This document shows, in pieces, positions 30,003 through 41,321 of a stretch of DNA of 64,000 nucleotides. Position 1 is the first letter of the stretch. The number at the start of each line of letters is the position of its first letter. Position numbers and translations under genes: made by a program. Under the pieces are notes generated by a model. It was given only the letters and a program-made list of their open reading frames with translations, ran no database searches and was not told where the DNA came from. This DNA comes from Linnemannia elongata (lineage: Eukaryota > Mortierellomycota > Mortierellomycetes > Mortierellales > Mortierellaceae). The DNA lies in NCBI GenBank assembly GCA_036320915.1, contig JAXBDG010000023.1, positions 310,001-374,000 of the forward strand, in the 5' to 3' direction.

Positions 30003-31864
30003 AATATAATAATTAGGTAGTAATAAATTGCGTTGCCCAACAAACAAACAGAGAAGTGCAATAGCTGGAGTGTGATTTTCCACTGGAAGGTGCGTGGATC
30101 CCATGAATCCAAACAGCCTGAGTTATAATCACGTGCGCATAGGCGATGAAGAGTACGTAAAGACTCTTTGTCCTTGAATTAAACAGATCCCTCTCTCTGT
30201 TTCGTTATCCTATTTTTCCCATAACCTCATTGCTTATCATGGCTCCGATTAGTATTTTCCACGTTCAACGGCGGCAGTTCTAAGCAGGTACAATTTATGC
30301 AATTGTTTTCGAGGCACTGTATTATTAGAAAAACGAATGCAGCAACTTAAAAGTGCAGTACTATCCTGTTGAGTGACCCCATTCCTCCACATTCACCCGC
30401 ATTGTTGAGATCTTAGTCGCATGCGTTGAGAAAAGTGAAAGAAGAGAGATCGTGATCGAAACATTTTTGAAAACGTCAAGAAAACTATGTAAACAAAGCA
30501 AGCAAAGCAGACAATGCAAGCAACAGGCACAAGACCTTTCCAAACCTGCTATCGCCCAAGTCTTCCTTCAGCATACAACACAGACGATCTCCGACGCCAC
30601 TGTAATGCCAGTGGAGGTTGATGATCTGTTTTACGAGTTTACGTAGGCTCCTGAAGCGAGCATCCACTGTCCCCACTGTAATCGTAATCGACAGCATATG
30701 TGTTTGTTCTCAGGGCACCGTCAAAGTTCCACCGTACATGGAGCAATGGAGGGATACTTAGCTTGGACCCAGGCCTGCGGTAGCAAGAGGCTGTCATGAG
30801 ACAAGATCAAGTTGTGGCTTGCTTCATGGCTTCGCCCACCCAACGAGTATAAAGAGTCTTACATAGCAAAATTAAATACTTTTATACCCTTCTAATACCC
30901 ATAGTACCCACTGAACATAACTTAACATTTGCGTACAGTGTTGATTATCAACTTACGAAAAGGACCAAAACAAGGACAGGTCCCGAGCAATCTTTTTGTA
31001 AGCCGATTCCAGGGCATTATTGTTGTTCTTCTAGCCATGGGTCCCTGTTGTATCAAGAGGTAAAGATATGAAAGTGATAGTTATGAGACTAATAGAGTGT
31101 GTGTGTGAGTGTGCAATGATGGAAGGAAATAGACTTGAGCCGGACTAAAACGCATCCTCTTTATTTTCTGCCTTTGTTCCTGTGGTGTGCTGGTGAGAGG
31201 AAGTGTTGGTGGCTTTGAGACCCCTTAATTCATCTAGTATAGAAGAACCCTGCTTGAGATCAAAAGGAACAGCACCTTCTTTCTTGATGACCGAGTAGGT
31301 ATTCACAATGCTATTCTTGTTCCTAGCAGTATGGGTTAGACCGTTTTACATTGCACTTCTTGACATAAAGCTCCTTTCTGTGTTGACAACCGAGCAGCTC
31401 GTGAGAGTTATCGTTCTTACCTGTGACACTGAGAAAGGGACTACATGCACCATATCTTCCACCTACCACTATCAGTTATGCCTACTGAGCCTGCCGACGT
31501 ATCTTCGAATACTGGGGTTACAGGTGGGGATTCTTTTTCCCCCTCTCGTTCTTTCTCGTCCAGCAACTCTGTCGCACCTGGTACTCGCCCTGATGACTCA
31601 GCAAACCAAGGTGAGCTCCCCTCAAGAACCCCACACTCCTCTGATCACGTGAGTAAACATGCAACTGTTGCGACTAGTAGAGGCTAAACATCTCACACAT
31701 GTGCGCGCACACAACAATGAAAGATTATCACTGGAGCGCCTAATGTAACCCCTCTCTTTTGTCCCGTTAGATTCACGTATGTGCGTTGATTATCAACCTT
31801 AATTTAATGCATCTGCGAATCGCGAGGTACTTTCTCTACCCCTCCTCCTACACACATCAGTCTA
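30003..31864. other. intergenic
   Basis: No gene recognised. A palindromic motif at about 30,148-30,178 ('gatgaagagt…gactctttgtcc') is the weakest of three related hairpins (see 32,079 and 35,483). Short frames here lack family signatures. Confidence 0.4.
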
Positions 31865-32990
31865 CTACTTGGATTTTTTTTGGCAAGTGGTAATGTTGCA
31901 CAGTTTGTTCTTGAAGCCAAGGTATTTTGGACACTTGTTGTAGTCAAGTTTGCCTTCAAAGATGTCGGCCTCATAGGCGCGCCTTGGAGCCTGGTGGAAA
32001 AAGAAGAACAAAGAGTTGCATCAATAAAGTGATGAGAGGAAAGTGGAACGATGAAACAAAGAGAGCGCCTTTCATTCAAGGACGAAGGGTCTTTATGGGC
32101 TCTTCGTCCCCTCTGTACACATGATCACAACTCACCTCGCTCCCTGTTACCGACCGAAGTCGCTTCGGAACCTGAGAGAGTTGGTTGTTGTTGACGAACT
32201 TGAAGGTGTCGGTCTTCTTGAATTTTGAGATGCCCATGTTGTAGACCATATCGACAATAGCATCGTACTGCCCCTGGGTCAAGTCGACCTTGATGTTCTT
32301 CTTGACATCGTTTTCGTGCTTGGTAATCTCCCGTTCAAAAGTGGCTTGAGCTGTTTCGAGAGACATAGGCTCGAATTTTGAGCACGCAGTCTTGGTCGGC
32401 TGTAGAAAACCAAAGCCGATCGTCCACTTGCATTCCTTATCGAGATAGCAGTTTTTGCAAAACCCCTCAAATCCTTTCATGCATTCCTTGATCTTGGGAC
32501 TGAGCTTGTGTTGACTGGGTGGTTTCTTGGAGGGGTCGCCACAGGGAGGCAGTGAACCCAACACCTCGGCACGTTTTCCAGAGGAGTTGGGTTCACAGGT
32601 TTTTGGACAGGTTGAAGATGTGCATCGAAGGCACATCTGGAGCTTTTCATCGAAGTACTGATCCTTCTCACAGGGGTTCATACCACAGAAAACGGCAATC
32701 GCGGTGGAGGTCAAGACGGATCGCCCCTTATTTTCCACGGCAACTTTTTGGTTATGCAAGGCAACTTTGTGGCAACAGGGTCCAGCTATTTCGCACAAGG
32801 CTACAGGCCAGCCATCAAAACTGCAAGAGAGAGCGCAATCCGTTTGGAAAAAGTTCAGGCCGGGCCATGCTTGTGGCGGTTGCGTGGTCACGGCGGCACA
32901 CTTGGCAGCAGGACACCTCATCCATGTGACGGAGGACCCCAATGTCATTCCGAAGGACAGTAAGAGAGCGGACCATAAGATAGGCGTCAT
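31865..32990 (-). CDS. secreted GH24 (T4-type) lysozyme, 326 aa
   Basis: Two exons on the minus strand: 32,990-32,136 and 31,990-31,865, joined in phase 0 (…T-G-S-E | A-P-R-R-A-Y…). Residues 1-20 are a signal peptide. Residues 21-160 form a cysteine-rich region of unknown function with about 16 cysteines. From about 165 the chain is a GH24 lysozyme. The catalytic triad is spaced exactly as in T4-like endolysins, E175-(8)-D184-(5)-T190, in G-F-E-G-F…Y-L-D…W-T-I-G-F-G. The later Q-Y-D-A-I-V-D-M-V-Y-N-M-G segment is the family's second hallmark. It hydrolyses beta-1,4 bonds of peptidoglycan, so the targets are bacteria outside the cell. A TATAAAA lies about 160 bases upstream on the minus strand (near 33,149). 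Phage or bacterial ancestry is likely, but the intron shows the gene is long resident. Confidence 0.9.
32079..32125. repeat. palindromic mini-element in the lysozyme intron
   Basis: GGACGAAG and CTTCGTCC form an inverted pair around 'ggtctttatgggct'. The block with its flanks ('attcaaggacgaag…catgatcacaactcacctc') resembles 35,476-35,540, so it is a small dispersed fold-back element whose right border touches the lysozyme splice donor. Confidence 0.55.
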
Positions 32991-35900
32991 GGCTACTGAG
33001 AATGAGACAACAAAATAAAATAGTATGTTAAATGGAATGTTTAAGAAAATGTGTCAAAGGGGAGTAGGAGTGTCAGTCTACCTTGGTGGGTCAGAAAGTT
33101 GGTGGGAGCGGAGTATGGGGGACAATAAAAATGGAAGATGACTTTTATATTGAACACGTCCAGGTGGCGAAGGGATTGAGAAGAACGGGCGAAGGGAAGG
33201 CATGTGCAAATTAATGAAGCCCAATGTCCAACAGCAGAGAACATGGACACCAGAACAAGTAATAGCATGTCTACTTTTAGAAAAGTACTCAGAGCCCCAG
33301 GGGTAAAGGAAATATCTTGTTATAACAAAGTTTGAGAGCCCTGTTGGTCCAGGCCACGTTTGAATAATGAGTCTGTGTGTGCATTCCAAATAATGAGACA
33401 TTTTTGTGCATGAATAGCCTTGCTGCGTAGCTGAGTGCCCAAAAAAGAAATGACACCTCCCCCTTCATCTAATCATCCAACCCATCAGACATCATTCTTC
33501 GAGCGTGTCAAAAGAATAGCTTCAGGTAATGACGAAAGTGAGGACAAAGGAGAAGACGGTAGACCTCACCGGCTCCCTTAATAAACAGTAGAAATTTACC
33601 AATCACTGAGGGGTGACTGTACATGTTGTTGTTTTTACACAAGAATCAAACGATTGCTCACAATTGCCCAACAGCCCAACTCCATTTCTTATCTGAGCCC
33701 GGTTTCCAGTCTTTTTGGGACCGAGTTAGACTCTATTGTCGACTCTTGTGTAGTTTTACTAGCGAATGGTCAACTCTTGGAAAGAGCGATCATGCAAGTG
33801 AAATTGGCAAACTGTTGGTATAGAAAGATGGGAAAGTTCGATCATACAAGTTGTTGGCACAGAGTGGTTGGAGAGCACCATTTTCGACCACATATTGATC
33901 ACGGTTGCACGAAGAAAATTTCAAGGGGCTGAGGAAATTCAAGATCACCCGTCGAGCAATCACCTACAATTTTACACAAAAATCGACTGGTCACTCACAA
34001 AAAATATTTCAGCAGGGTTATCACCTATCCCTCGGAGGTCGTCAAGTTCCAGGTTGTCCGCCCTGATCCAGAACCAGAGCTGGAGGGTCTTGAGCGAGTC
34101 TCGATTGACATGGACGACAACAACTTTCCACAAATCTTTCCATAGCGACATGTCATGTTCCTCGATAGACTCGAGCAAAATAAGCAATCAGTAACAAAAG
34201 AACCAACTGCTGATCTGTGAAGAAAGTCAAAAATATTTATGACGAGATCGGCAACTGATCTTTTAGCGCGAGATGACTGACCTACCCCACAAGTACAAAT
34301 AGAATAAGGCGTGGTCTTCGAAAAGAAATAGTTATCCTATCACAAATTACGTTGAATAGGAATGCAAGTGAACACGGCAAAACAAAAGCGAAAACACAGC
34401 ACCAATGAAGGGCAGCAACAATAGCAACAACAACAGTAACAACAACAGCAATTACTACTAAAACAAACACAAAGAAGAAAAAAAAAAAGAGAAAGAGAAA
34501 AACAAAAAGAGAAAAAGAAAGGAAAAACAGATTTAAAAGGAGCACTGGGCTAAGTTAAGGTTGTGGCTGATCGGGGCTCTAATTGTAGCTAGCATGTGCC
34601 TGAAAGAATGCTCTAACTGTCTATCTACTGTGGCAACAAGAAAGAGATTTGTTTGTGCGCGCCATAAAGTCGACACCAAGACAAACAGCGCGAACATAGC
34701 TCAGAGAGAATGTGGCAAAGACAGAAGAAAATAAGACTTCTATTTCTTTCTATAGCTTTGGTGCCTTTCAACTATAGATATACTCTTTCAATAAGTCATC
34801 GAGAATAGTCGCGCAATAGAAGCTCCTGGACGAAATCCCCACTTTCATCCTAGGAAAATGCCTCCACGGCCATCCGACTGCCTTTAGGTTGTCGCCATCG
34901 TTCGCAAAGGCCCCGAATTACTTTCAGTCTCGGTCAGTGTTGAGTCACCCACGAGGACTCCTTGATGCTTATCCGCTGCGCCATCCTTTGAATATCCAGA
35001 GGGCAGAAGACAAGAGTAGTGCTAAAGGCTGGAGAGGAAGAAAGTAACGGATACAGTAAGCAAAAGGTGGTGATCAAGAATTGGTAGTGAGGAGGCTACG
35101 CGTAAAAAGAATACGAGAACAAGGAAGGAGCAATGAAATACAACACGAGAGAAAGTCGGTTGACAAATGGTAGGAGTAGTGATGAAAAATGTGGAGAATT
35201 GTAATGTGGCGATGAAAAGAGTGTAAAGGTCAGGATGTGGTAGTGAAAAGAGTGTACGGATTGGAATGCGGTATGGAAATCGATGTGATGATGGAAAGGC
35301 GAGGCGGTGTATGGTTATCGGATCATGGGTGCGATAATTACGCCACTAAAGTGTGCAATTGTAACCACCTATAACCCGAACTTGTAACACGCCTCTGAAA
35401 GAGGGATTGGCTGTTTTCTCTCATAGATTTTGAGAGCAATTGTAATGAGGAGAAAGGATTAACGAGGGGTCTGTTTAATTCAGGGACGAAGAGTGTCCAT
35501 TTACTCCTAGTCCCTCATAAACATGTGATTATAGCTCATCCTCTTTCCTTCAAGCATCTTGGCTCTTCTCTATAGCAGGTTTGGTGAGTATACTCTATCA
35601 AACCAAGACAACACTCACTGACATATATATAAAGGCACATTCGCTTACAAGCTCTTCCATGGCTTTGACTACTACCACTTGATCACTTTGATTGAAGACA
35701 AGTTTGTCTTTGAAAATAGGGTCATTAGAGGTCAGACGTAAAGTCCTCATTAAAAGTGTTTGGAGGAGGGAATTGGGTAGTATTAGAGAGATTCATGTCC
35801 ATGGTAAGGAGAGAGATGGTGAGACGATGTGAGTAACGCGTAATGTTTGTAACTGTCGTGTATTGCCGATAAAAGAGCGGCTGTTAAATGGATGTGAGTG

Positions 35901-36090
35901 TGATCGTATGGCCTTGGTTGAAGACATAAAAACTCGTTATCAGAGTGGAACTCTGACAGCCTAATAGAATGAAGAAGATCATTGAACGAAATGACAACTC
36001 TATTACAGCTTGATTACAAAAGAAAAGTGAATGGCCCCATTATTTGAGATGGTGTTTCATTTCACTCATTATTTCTTTCAGAATTAAAGG
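32991..36090. other. long gene-free region
   Basis: No gene recognised in 3.1 kb. About 34,008-34,150 on the plus strand reads R-V-I-T-Y-P-S-E-V-V-K-F-Q after a possible acceptor; it may be an exon relic. About 34,350-34,520 is low-complexity (CAA and A/G-rich). 35,130-35,300 carries degenerate 'gtggtagtgaaaagagtgtaaaggt' repeats. 35,483-35,512 is a copy of the GGGACGAAG hairpin. Confidence 0.4.
34925..34983 (-). other. possible tRNA-derived SINE or tRNA relic
   Basis: The minus strand reads TGGCGCAGCGGAT, a good match to the pol III A-box, and about 37 bases on 'gaccgagactg', a weak B-box. The segment cannot fold as an intact tRNA by eye. It could be a tRNA-derived SINE head. Confidence 0.25.
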
Positions 36091-36190
36091 TTAACAACAA
36101 CGTTCATCCTACATCCGGTTTGGCTGTCATTATTTCTCGGTAAGGAAGAATAATGAGAGCCAAACAGGATGAGGAAGAACGTTGTTCCTA
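36091..36190. repeat. inverted repeat flanked by direct repeats
   Basis: 'aacaacgttcatcct…ggtttggct…cattatt' is answered in reverse by 'aataatg…agccaaac…aggatgaggaagaacgttgtt'. Outside it, 'tattacagcttga' appears at about 36,003 and 36,190. This is a probable fold-back MITE. Confidence 0.5.
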
Positions 36191-36235
36191 TTACAGCTTG
36201 AATCCAAAGGAAACGCGATAAGAGATATAGGGATA

Positions 36236-36399
36236 CAGTCAAACCTGCCTTAGCGTAATCTGTCGGGACCGAAAGATATTTTACGTTTAGCCAATATTTA
36301 CCAATCTCCTACTGTTTTTTCCCTCGTCGGGACCAAAGAACTAGATACATTAACCCGAGATTTACGTCAAGCCGGGTTGCTTTAAACCACATTTGACTG
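36236..36399. mobile_element. 164-bp pogo-like MITE
   Basis: Ends CAGTCAAA and TTTGACTG are inverted copies, each bordered by TA (36,234-36,235 and 36,400-36,401). CAGT termini with TA duplication are typical of pogo/Tigger-derived MITEs. Interior phrases 'gtcgggaccgaaaga' and 'gtcgggaccaaaga' repeat. The TIRs differ from those of the transposon at 21,345, so that element is not an obvious helper. Confidence 0.6.
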
Positions 36400-36509
36400 T
36401 AGACTATAGTGAATGGTAAATCCGTAATTGCAACGAAGTTTATAGCTGCGGATATAGCTGCGGACTATTGTACCTTTCAACCAAAGTGAGTAAAAAAAAC
36501 ACTAATCCA

Positions 36510-36616
36510 GCTGTGAGCGAGGTTTGCATAGGTGTGGAACAAAATCACTGTACTGAGTAGCTGGCTAATCGGGGTTTAGCGGCCAAACAAAATATTTTAT
36601 GTGAAATGCGCAATAG
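36510..36616 (+). repeat. dispersed repeat family C, copy 2
   Basis: Matches about 12,000-12,115 in order and orientation, sharing 'ctaatcggggttt', 'ggccaaa-caaaatattt' and 'atgtgaaatgc'. It lies about 200 bases before the ABC-transporter relic and may once have been part of a promoter. Confidence 0.65.
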
Positions 36617-36811
36617 AACTGCGGATAATTCCACTTCCCTTTAAAATCCACCACCACCCAATCTCTCCTTCATCATTTTACCAGCATTTTCTTACTAAGC
36701 CATCCACCCCCCTTCGTTTCCGAACGCGATTGAGCTGGCCAGCTGCTCCGTGTTTGCACCATTACTTCATTTCCCTCTCGTCTTACGCTACCCAACCCAA
36801 CACCTAATATC

Positions 36812-37581
36812 ATGACTGCTGAAATATGGCCTGCAAGAGCGTAGCATTGATAAACCAGAATCCAATCCTATTGACGCCTCAGCCATGATCAAAGATGAAA
36901 AGACGGCAACAAGGAAACACTCTGTGCCGTTTTGGGAGCTCTTTCGCTTCGCCTCCAAAAAGGATTGAGTTTTCATTTGGTACGTTACCGACCCTAATAC
37001 TACATGAGAAGTTATCTCCACTCTAAGCTCTCTTATGGCAGAGATGAGGTCACTAACAGTCGACAATCTAACAATGCAATAACAATTCTAATAGCCTGGG
37101 ATCGATCAGCTCAATTGTCGTTGGCGTGGGCCATCCAGGTGTGCCGCCCTTGCCTTTGCTAACCTTGTTGACCAAGTCAACCAGCCCACTTACGGTAGTA
37201 AACAATTTGACGCTGTCGTTCATGCCTCCTTGTTACTCTTCATTGGGTGACAAGGGATTGCAACTATCTGGCGGATAGAAGAAGCGCATTGCTGTTGCCC
37301 GTGACTTGATTCGTAACCCTCGTATCCTGCTGTTGGGCGAGGCTAACTCTGCCTTGGATTCAGAGTCGGAGAAGCTTGTTCAGGAAGCCTTGGATAAGGC
37401 CCCTAATGGCCGAACAACAATTGTCATTGCTCACCTTCTGTCAACTATCAAGGATGCCGATCTTGTCTTGGTCGTCAAAGATGGTGCAATTGTCGAATCG
37501 GGTCGTCACAGCGAGCTCACGGCACTCGGCGGTGCGTATTGTGGGCTCTTCAGGAAGCAGACCTTGGAGTTTACTCACTAA
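36812..37581 (+). pseudogene. ABCB/MDR-type ABC transporter, N- and C-terminal remnants
   Basis: About 36,843-36,980 reads a cytoplasmic N-terminus ending V-P-F-W-E-L-F-R-F-A-S-K-K-D, then an in-frame TGA where Trp is expected. About 37,150-37,581 reads the end of a second nucleotide-binding domain: signature L-S-G-G followed by an in-frame TAG, Walker B I-L-L-L-G-E-A with the catalytic-neighbour Asp replaced by Gly, D-loop S-A-L-D, and H-loop A-H-L-L-S-T-I. All transmembrane helices and the first NBD are missing. It is a deeply decayed, internally deleted multidrug-exporter gene. Confidence 0.85.
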
Positions 37582-37706
37582 ACGAGCATTCTTTGCAGTC
37601 GATGTTTGGAGACACAGTTTATTACGTGAGCAGCATCAGTGATCTGGTTCTTGAGACTCTGCTGTGCCTTTTCGTAGAATTAATTGGCTTTTGAAACACT
37701 TTTCTC

Positions 37707-37823
37707 AAGAAGATCCGCGCCGATTGGGGACCCCGTCACTACTGGGGCGTCTGTGTCAGTGTTAAGCACACCAAAACCACTGGTCATCGCGGTCGCATCG
37801 TCGGTGTCTCCAAGAAGAAGTAA
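37707..37823 (+). pseudogene. 3' fragment of the 40S ribosomal protein S18 (uS13) gene
   Basis: Thirty-eight codons to a TAA read K-K-I-R-A…R-H-Y-W-G then H-T-K-T-T-G-H-R-G and end V-G-V-S-K-K-K, the C-terminus of eukaryotic RPS18. Several residues depart from the conserved sequence in the central R-V-R-G-Q region (here C-V-S-V-K). No upstream exons are found, so this is a stray terminal-exon copy beside the ABC relic. Confidence 0.75.
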
Positions 37824-40133
37824 ACTGTAAGTTCTCCTAGCCTTGTTGACGTATTAATTTAATGCTGTCTTTCGGAAAAAGTGAGAGTCAGATCAGTGCC
37901 TTTTTTTGTTACAAATGATGCTTAAAACTTACCGACATCGTCCAAAACTACATGTCGACAACCTTCGTTTTCCTGATGCTTTACAACAAAAAATTTCAAT
38001 GGGTGACGGACGAATCCTACTCGTGCAGGCAGTCAGGCAGCAATAAATGGGCATCAAGCGGATTCAGGGATTGTGTTCCATGTGTCTAACCTTTTGCTTC
38101 GACTTTTTTTCTGTCTCTTCTGTGAATAGATGTCTCTCGATATCACCGTCATTCTTGGACTGTAGTTATAATTTTCGAGGAAATAAAAAACTTATCATTA
38201 CGGATATAAAAACAAGGAATTGGTGAATGATTGTGTGATCTCAGTATTGTCATTTCCCTTGCTACTTCGCCCATTGTGGGAGCTGTGCCTTGAACAAAAA
38301 GGCTATCGTTGAGCATGAACAAAGACGAAACATTACAGTGTCTACAGGTCATACTGTTGGCTAGTCTCGCTGCTATCCCATCACTTTTGTGTGGTCAGGA
38401 TCGTGCTGAGCCTTCATGTAGTGGAAACCTGCGTAGTTAGGATAGCGCAGCAGAAAGCTGATATGATGTGCTCACTTCGACTTCCGCACTCAGCTAGCCC
38501 CCTACCCATGTCAAAGATTATGTCTTTTTTTTGGAGGATTTTTTTTGTATTTCAATCACCATCTGAGATAATGATCCAGAACTTCTCATTGTTACTTAAA
38601 GGGATGGCAGCGAGACTCACATTTGGCTATGTTACGTACACCTCCTCCATACGCGTGAGCCCCTTGTTGGCACTGGATTTGAGTAGAGAGTCTTGATCGG
38701 AGAATAAGGTTAGGGTAAAATTTCCTGCGGATTTTTTTGTACGGGTGGATTGAAGTCCATTGGAGAAAATGTGCTTTTCTCTCTACTCTCTATTATCATA
38801 AACAGGACGAGTTATGACCTACATAAAAAAAAGGCCGTCCCTCCTACCCGTAAATGTTCTTATCCATTGTGCGGTCATACTTTCGTTTGTGTCTACCTTT
38901 GTAACCCCTTCCCCCTTCTTCAAAACAGCGCATCACTCGAAAATGCGTTCATCTCTCTCTTCTTCCGCCCATCAGTAGCTGTTAGCATAAAAATTGACAG
39001 AATTGCAGTGCAAAAAATAAAAAAATAAAAAGTAAAAAATGGCCTGCTAGAGCCGTGTTGTGCACCACCCGTGTAAAAAAAGGCGTGCTACCAAACAAGT
39101 GCCCTTGGGCGCGCTTTTGGATGATGTCAAAGATGCTGTAGAGCAGACACGGCGGCGAGATAATGGGAGCTGATGGCGGCCATATGCCTCTGATCTGCAA
39201 AATTGAGGCAATCCAACACCACCAACTCGATAAGTGAATGATCTACTCGAAAAACCACCTTCCGTGCCTAGAAAGGGGCATCTAAAGCTGAAAAAAAGAC
39301 AACGTTGCTAACGTGGAAAGTTCTATGGGGGGCTCAATCGACACCCTTTGCAAATGCGGTATATTAGTTTATAGCCACTAACACAAGTTGCACCCTACGT
39401 AGACTGTGGCAATACAAAGTCCTTCCTCAGTTATTCAAATACTGTGTTGAGCGAATGAAGACCTTCCGTCCTTCTCTCCTTTATTCTTCATCTTCCTCCG
39501 CGAGCGAAGCCGCAGGTACTACTCTAGTAATTTAAACATTACGGAACACTTCGGCAAAATGGGCTGACTCCATAGTTAAAGTCCTCAAGGCTTGGCTCAC
39601 GCCTTTGAACCATTTCTGTGGCGTATACAAGACTATCCGCGAACAAGAACTCGTCACCAAGTATAGATACCTTGCTCTTGTCATACGAGGCAACGCTCAT
39701 CATTAAGATACCAACAAGCGCCGATACCAGTACGACAAATCAACGTCCATCGAAATTGCCGTTTTACTCGAAGAGACTTTCACATATCTAGCAGCGCTTC
39801 GAACGATAAGAACAATTAGATCTGAGCGAATGTAAGTTTTGTTTACTAGTGCCAGCTCGCAGCTCTAATATTTGGACAGCCTGTACCGTAACTTAGCAAG
39901 ACAGAGTTAGCGTAGCAAAACAGGTACGGCCAGGTATAAAAAGTACCCGGCCGGGGCAATTACGAAATACCTCGCTTTATCTTGCTGACTGTTCAGGTAC
40001 CCAAACTTTCCTTTATTGCAGAGACGTTTGACGGACACAGATATATCTTCCCTGAGACCTGTGAATCCAAACCCTACCTTCTTTTCAGTTGCCAATGGGA
40101 AAACCATCCCTCTTACAACACTGTTTATTAAAT
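37824..40133. other. gene-free region
   Basis: No gene recognised. Short plus- and minus-strand frames lack family signatures. Around 39,920-39,965 'ggtacggccaggtataaaaagtacccggccggg' combines a TATA-like box with an imperfect palindrome; no gene follows it in either direction at a sensible distance, apart from the 3' end at 40,134. Confidence 0.4.
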
Positions 40134-41321
40134 TTACGATTTCATTTTCGCCTTTAGTTGATTCAGTTCGGCTTGCAGAGAATTGATTTGTTTTTGCAAT
40201 TCATGATTACTATCAGTGAAAGCAGTTTCATCAGCTTCTTCGGGGCCACGGGGACTACTGAAAGTCTGAATTGGATGGTCCGAGGATATGTATTGTGGGC
40301 TCCTTTGATTAGCCAGTTGTTCCTGACGAAAGACAAGCTCTTGTTGAATTCCCTGAATATAACCTTGAGGGTTGAGAGACGATACAGGTCGAGATGGCAT
40401 CAATGGAGATGAAGAAAAGGATACGGGATAAGGGGTTGATTTGGTTTCTTGAAAGGAGCCGGGCCACGAGTGAGGGGAGCTGGGATTACTCTGTGGATCA
40501 ACAGGTGGGGCCTGCGTATGGTTCACGGGGTCCTTGTCGCTCGGCTTGGTCTGCGAGGAGTTTCCAAACGCTCCTACATCGCTTGTGTTCATCATGGATG
40601 GCAAAACATGGTCTGGTAGCGGATCAGCTCCAGATTCCTTGATGTAAATGGGATAATTGCTGCGTTTTTGGCGCCTTTGGAACACGAGTAGCACAACGAC
40701 CGCAATGACAACGACCACTGCTCCTGCAATCCCGCCTCCAATTGCGGCACCGTTGCTTTTGTTGGCTCCATTGAGGGGGCCGATATCGTTATTGGGCTCG
40801 GGGGTTGAGGAGGAGGTTTTGATGGTGGTGGTGGAGGTTCCGTTAGTGGAGGTAGCGGTAGCTGTGAAGGTTCCTGAGGTTGTGGTAATAGAGCTGGTAC
40901 CGGGGGTGCCGGGATTGTTGATGGTAAAAAGGGCTGAATAAGACAGGTCTGGGACGTTGGAGACGAGGATGGAGTAGAGTGTGCCTGAAGGGATGACAGA
41001 AGGGACCTTGATGGTTAGGGAACCGGCAGAGCGGCAGTTAAGCTCGCCTAGGGAAGCAAGGCCGGAAACAGGGACCTGGACACCGTCAGCACGCTGGGTC
41101 AGGAGTATGACGGGGAAAGTGGTGGTGGCGAGGCCCGCGCAGGTGTTGGTCCAGGAAATGGTAGCATCCTCACCAGCCTTCCAGATGGTCGTGGCGATGG
41201 GGGCACCGTATTTGAGGAGCTCGGCGGAGGCGACGGTAATGGTGAAAAGACGAAGGAGAGTTGTTGCCAATAGCCACCCAACGACGCCTAACCAGCGAGG
41301 GACTCGTATTGGCACATGCAT
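40134..41321 (-). CDS. Kre9/Knh1-type single-pass membrane protein, 395 aa
   Basis: Single exon on the minus strand. I start at 41,321 because this Met is followed directly by an N-terminal signal (W-L-G-V-V-G-W-L-L-A-T-T-L-L ending near A-S-A-E); the frame is open 41 codons further up, but that stretch is leader-like. Residues about 35-130 match the Ser/Thr-rich GPI-anchored membrane family (Kre9_KNH) beta-sandwich, with the W-K-A-G-E-D-A-T-I-S-W-T hallmark. A Ser/Thr-rich stalk follows. A strong transmembrane helix (A-I-G-G-G-I-A-G-A-V-V-V-V-I-A-V-V-V) and then R-R-Q-K-R place about 190 residues in the cytosol, ending in a short coiled coil (L-Q-K-Q-I-N-S-L-Q-A-E-L). A wall-facing sensor or adhesion role is inference. 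Confidence 0.8.
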   Translation of the reverse strand: MHVPIRVPRWLGVVGWLLATTLLRLFTITVASAELLKYGAPIATTIWKAGEDATISWTNTCAGLATTTFPVILLTQRADGVQVPVSGLASLGELNCRSAGSLTIKVPSVIPSGTLYSILVSNVPDLSYSALFTINNPGTPGTSSITTTSGTFTATATSTNGTSTTTIKTSSSTPEPNNDIGPLNGANKSNGAAIGGGIAGAVVVVIAVVVLLVFQRRQKRSNYPIYIKESGADPLPDHVLPSMMNTSDVGAFGNSSQTKPSDKDPVNHTQAPPVDPQSNPSSPHSWPGSFQETKSTPYPVSFSSSPLMPSRPVSSLNPQGYIQGIQQELVFRQEQLANQRSPQYISSDHPIQTFSSPRGPEEADETAFTDSNHELQKQINSLQAELNQLKAKMKS

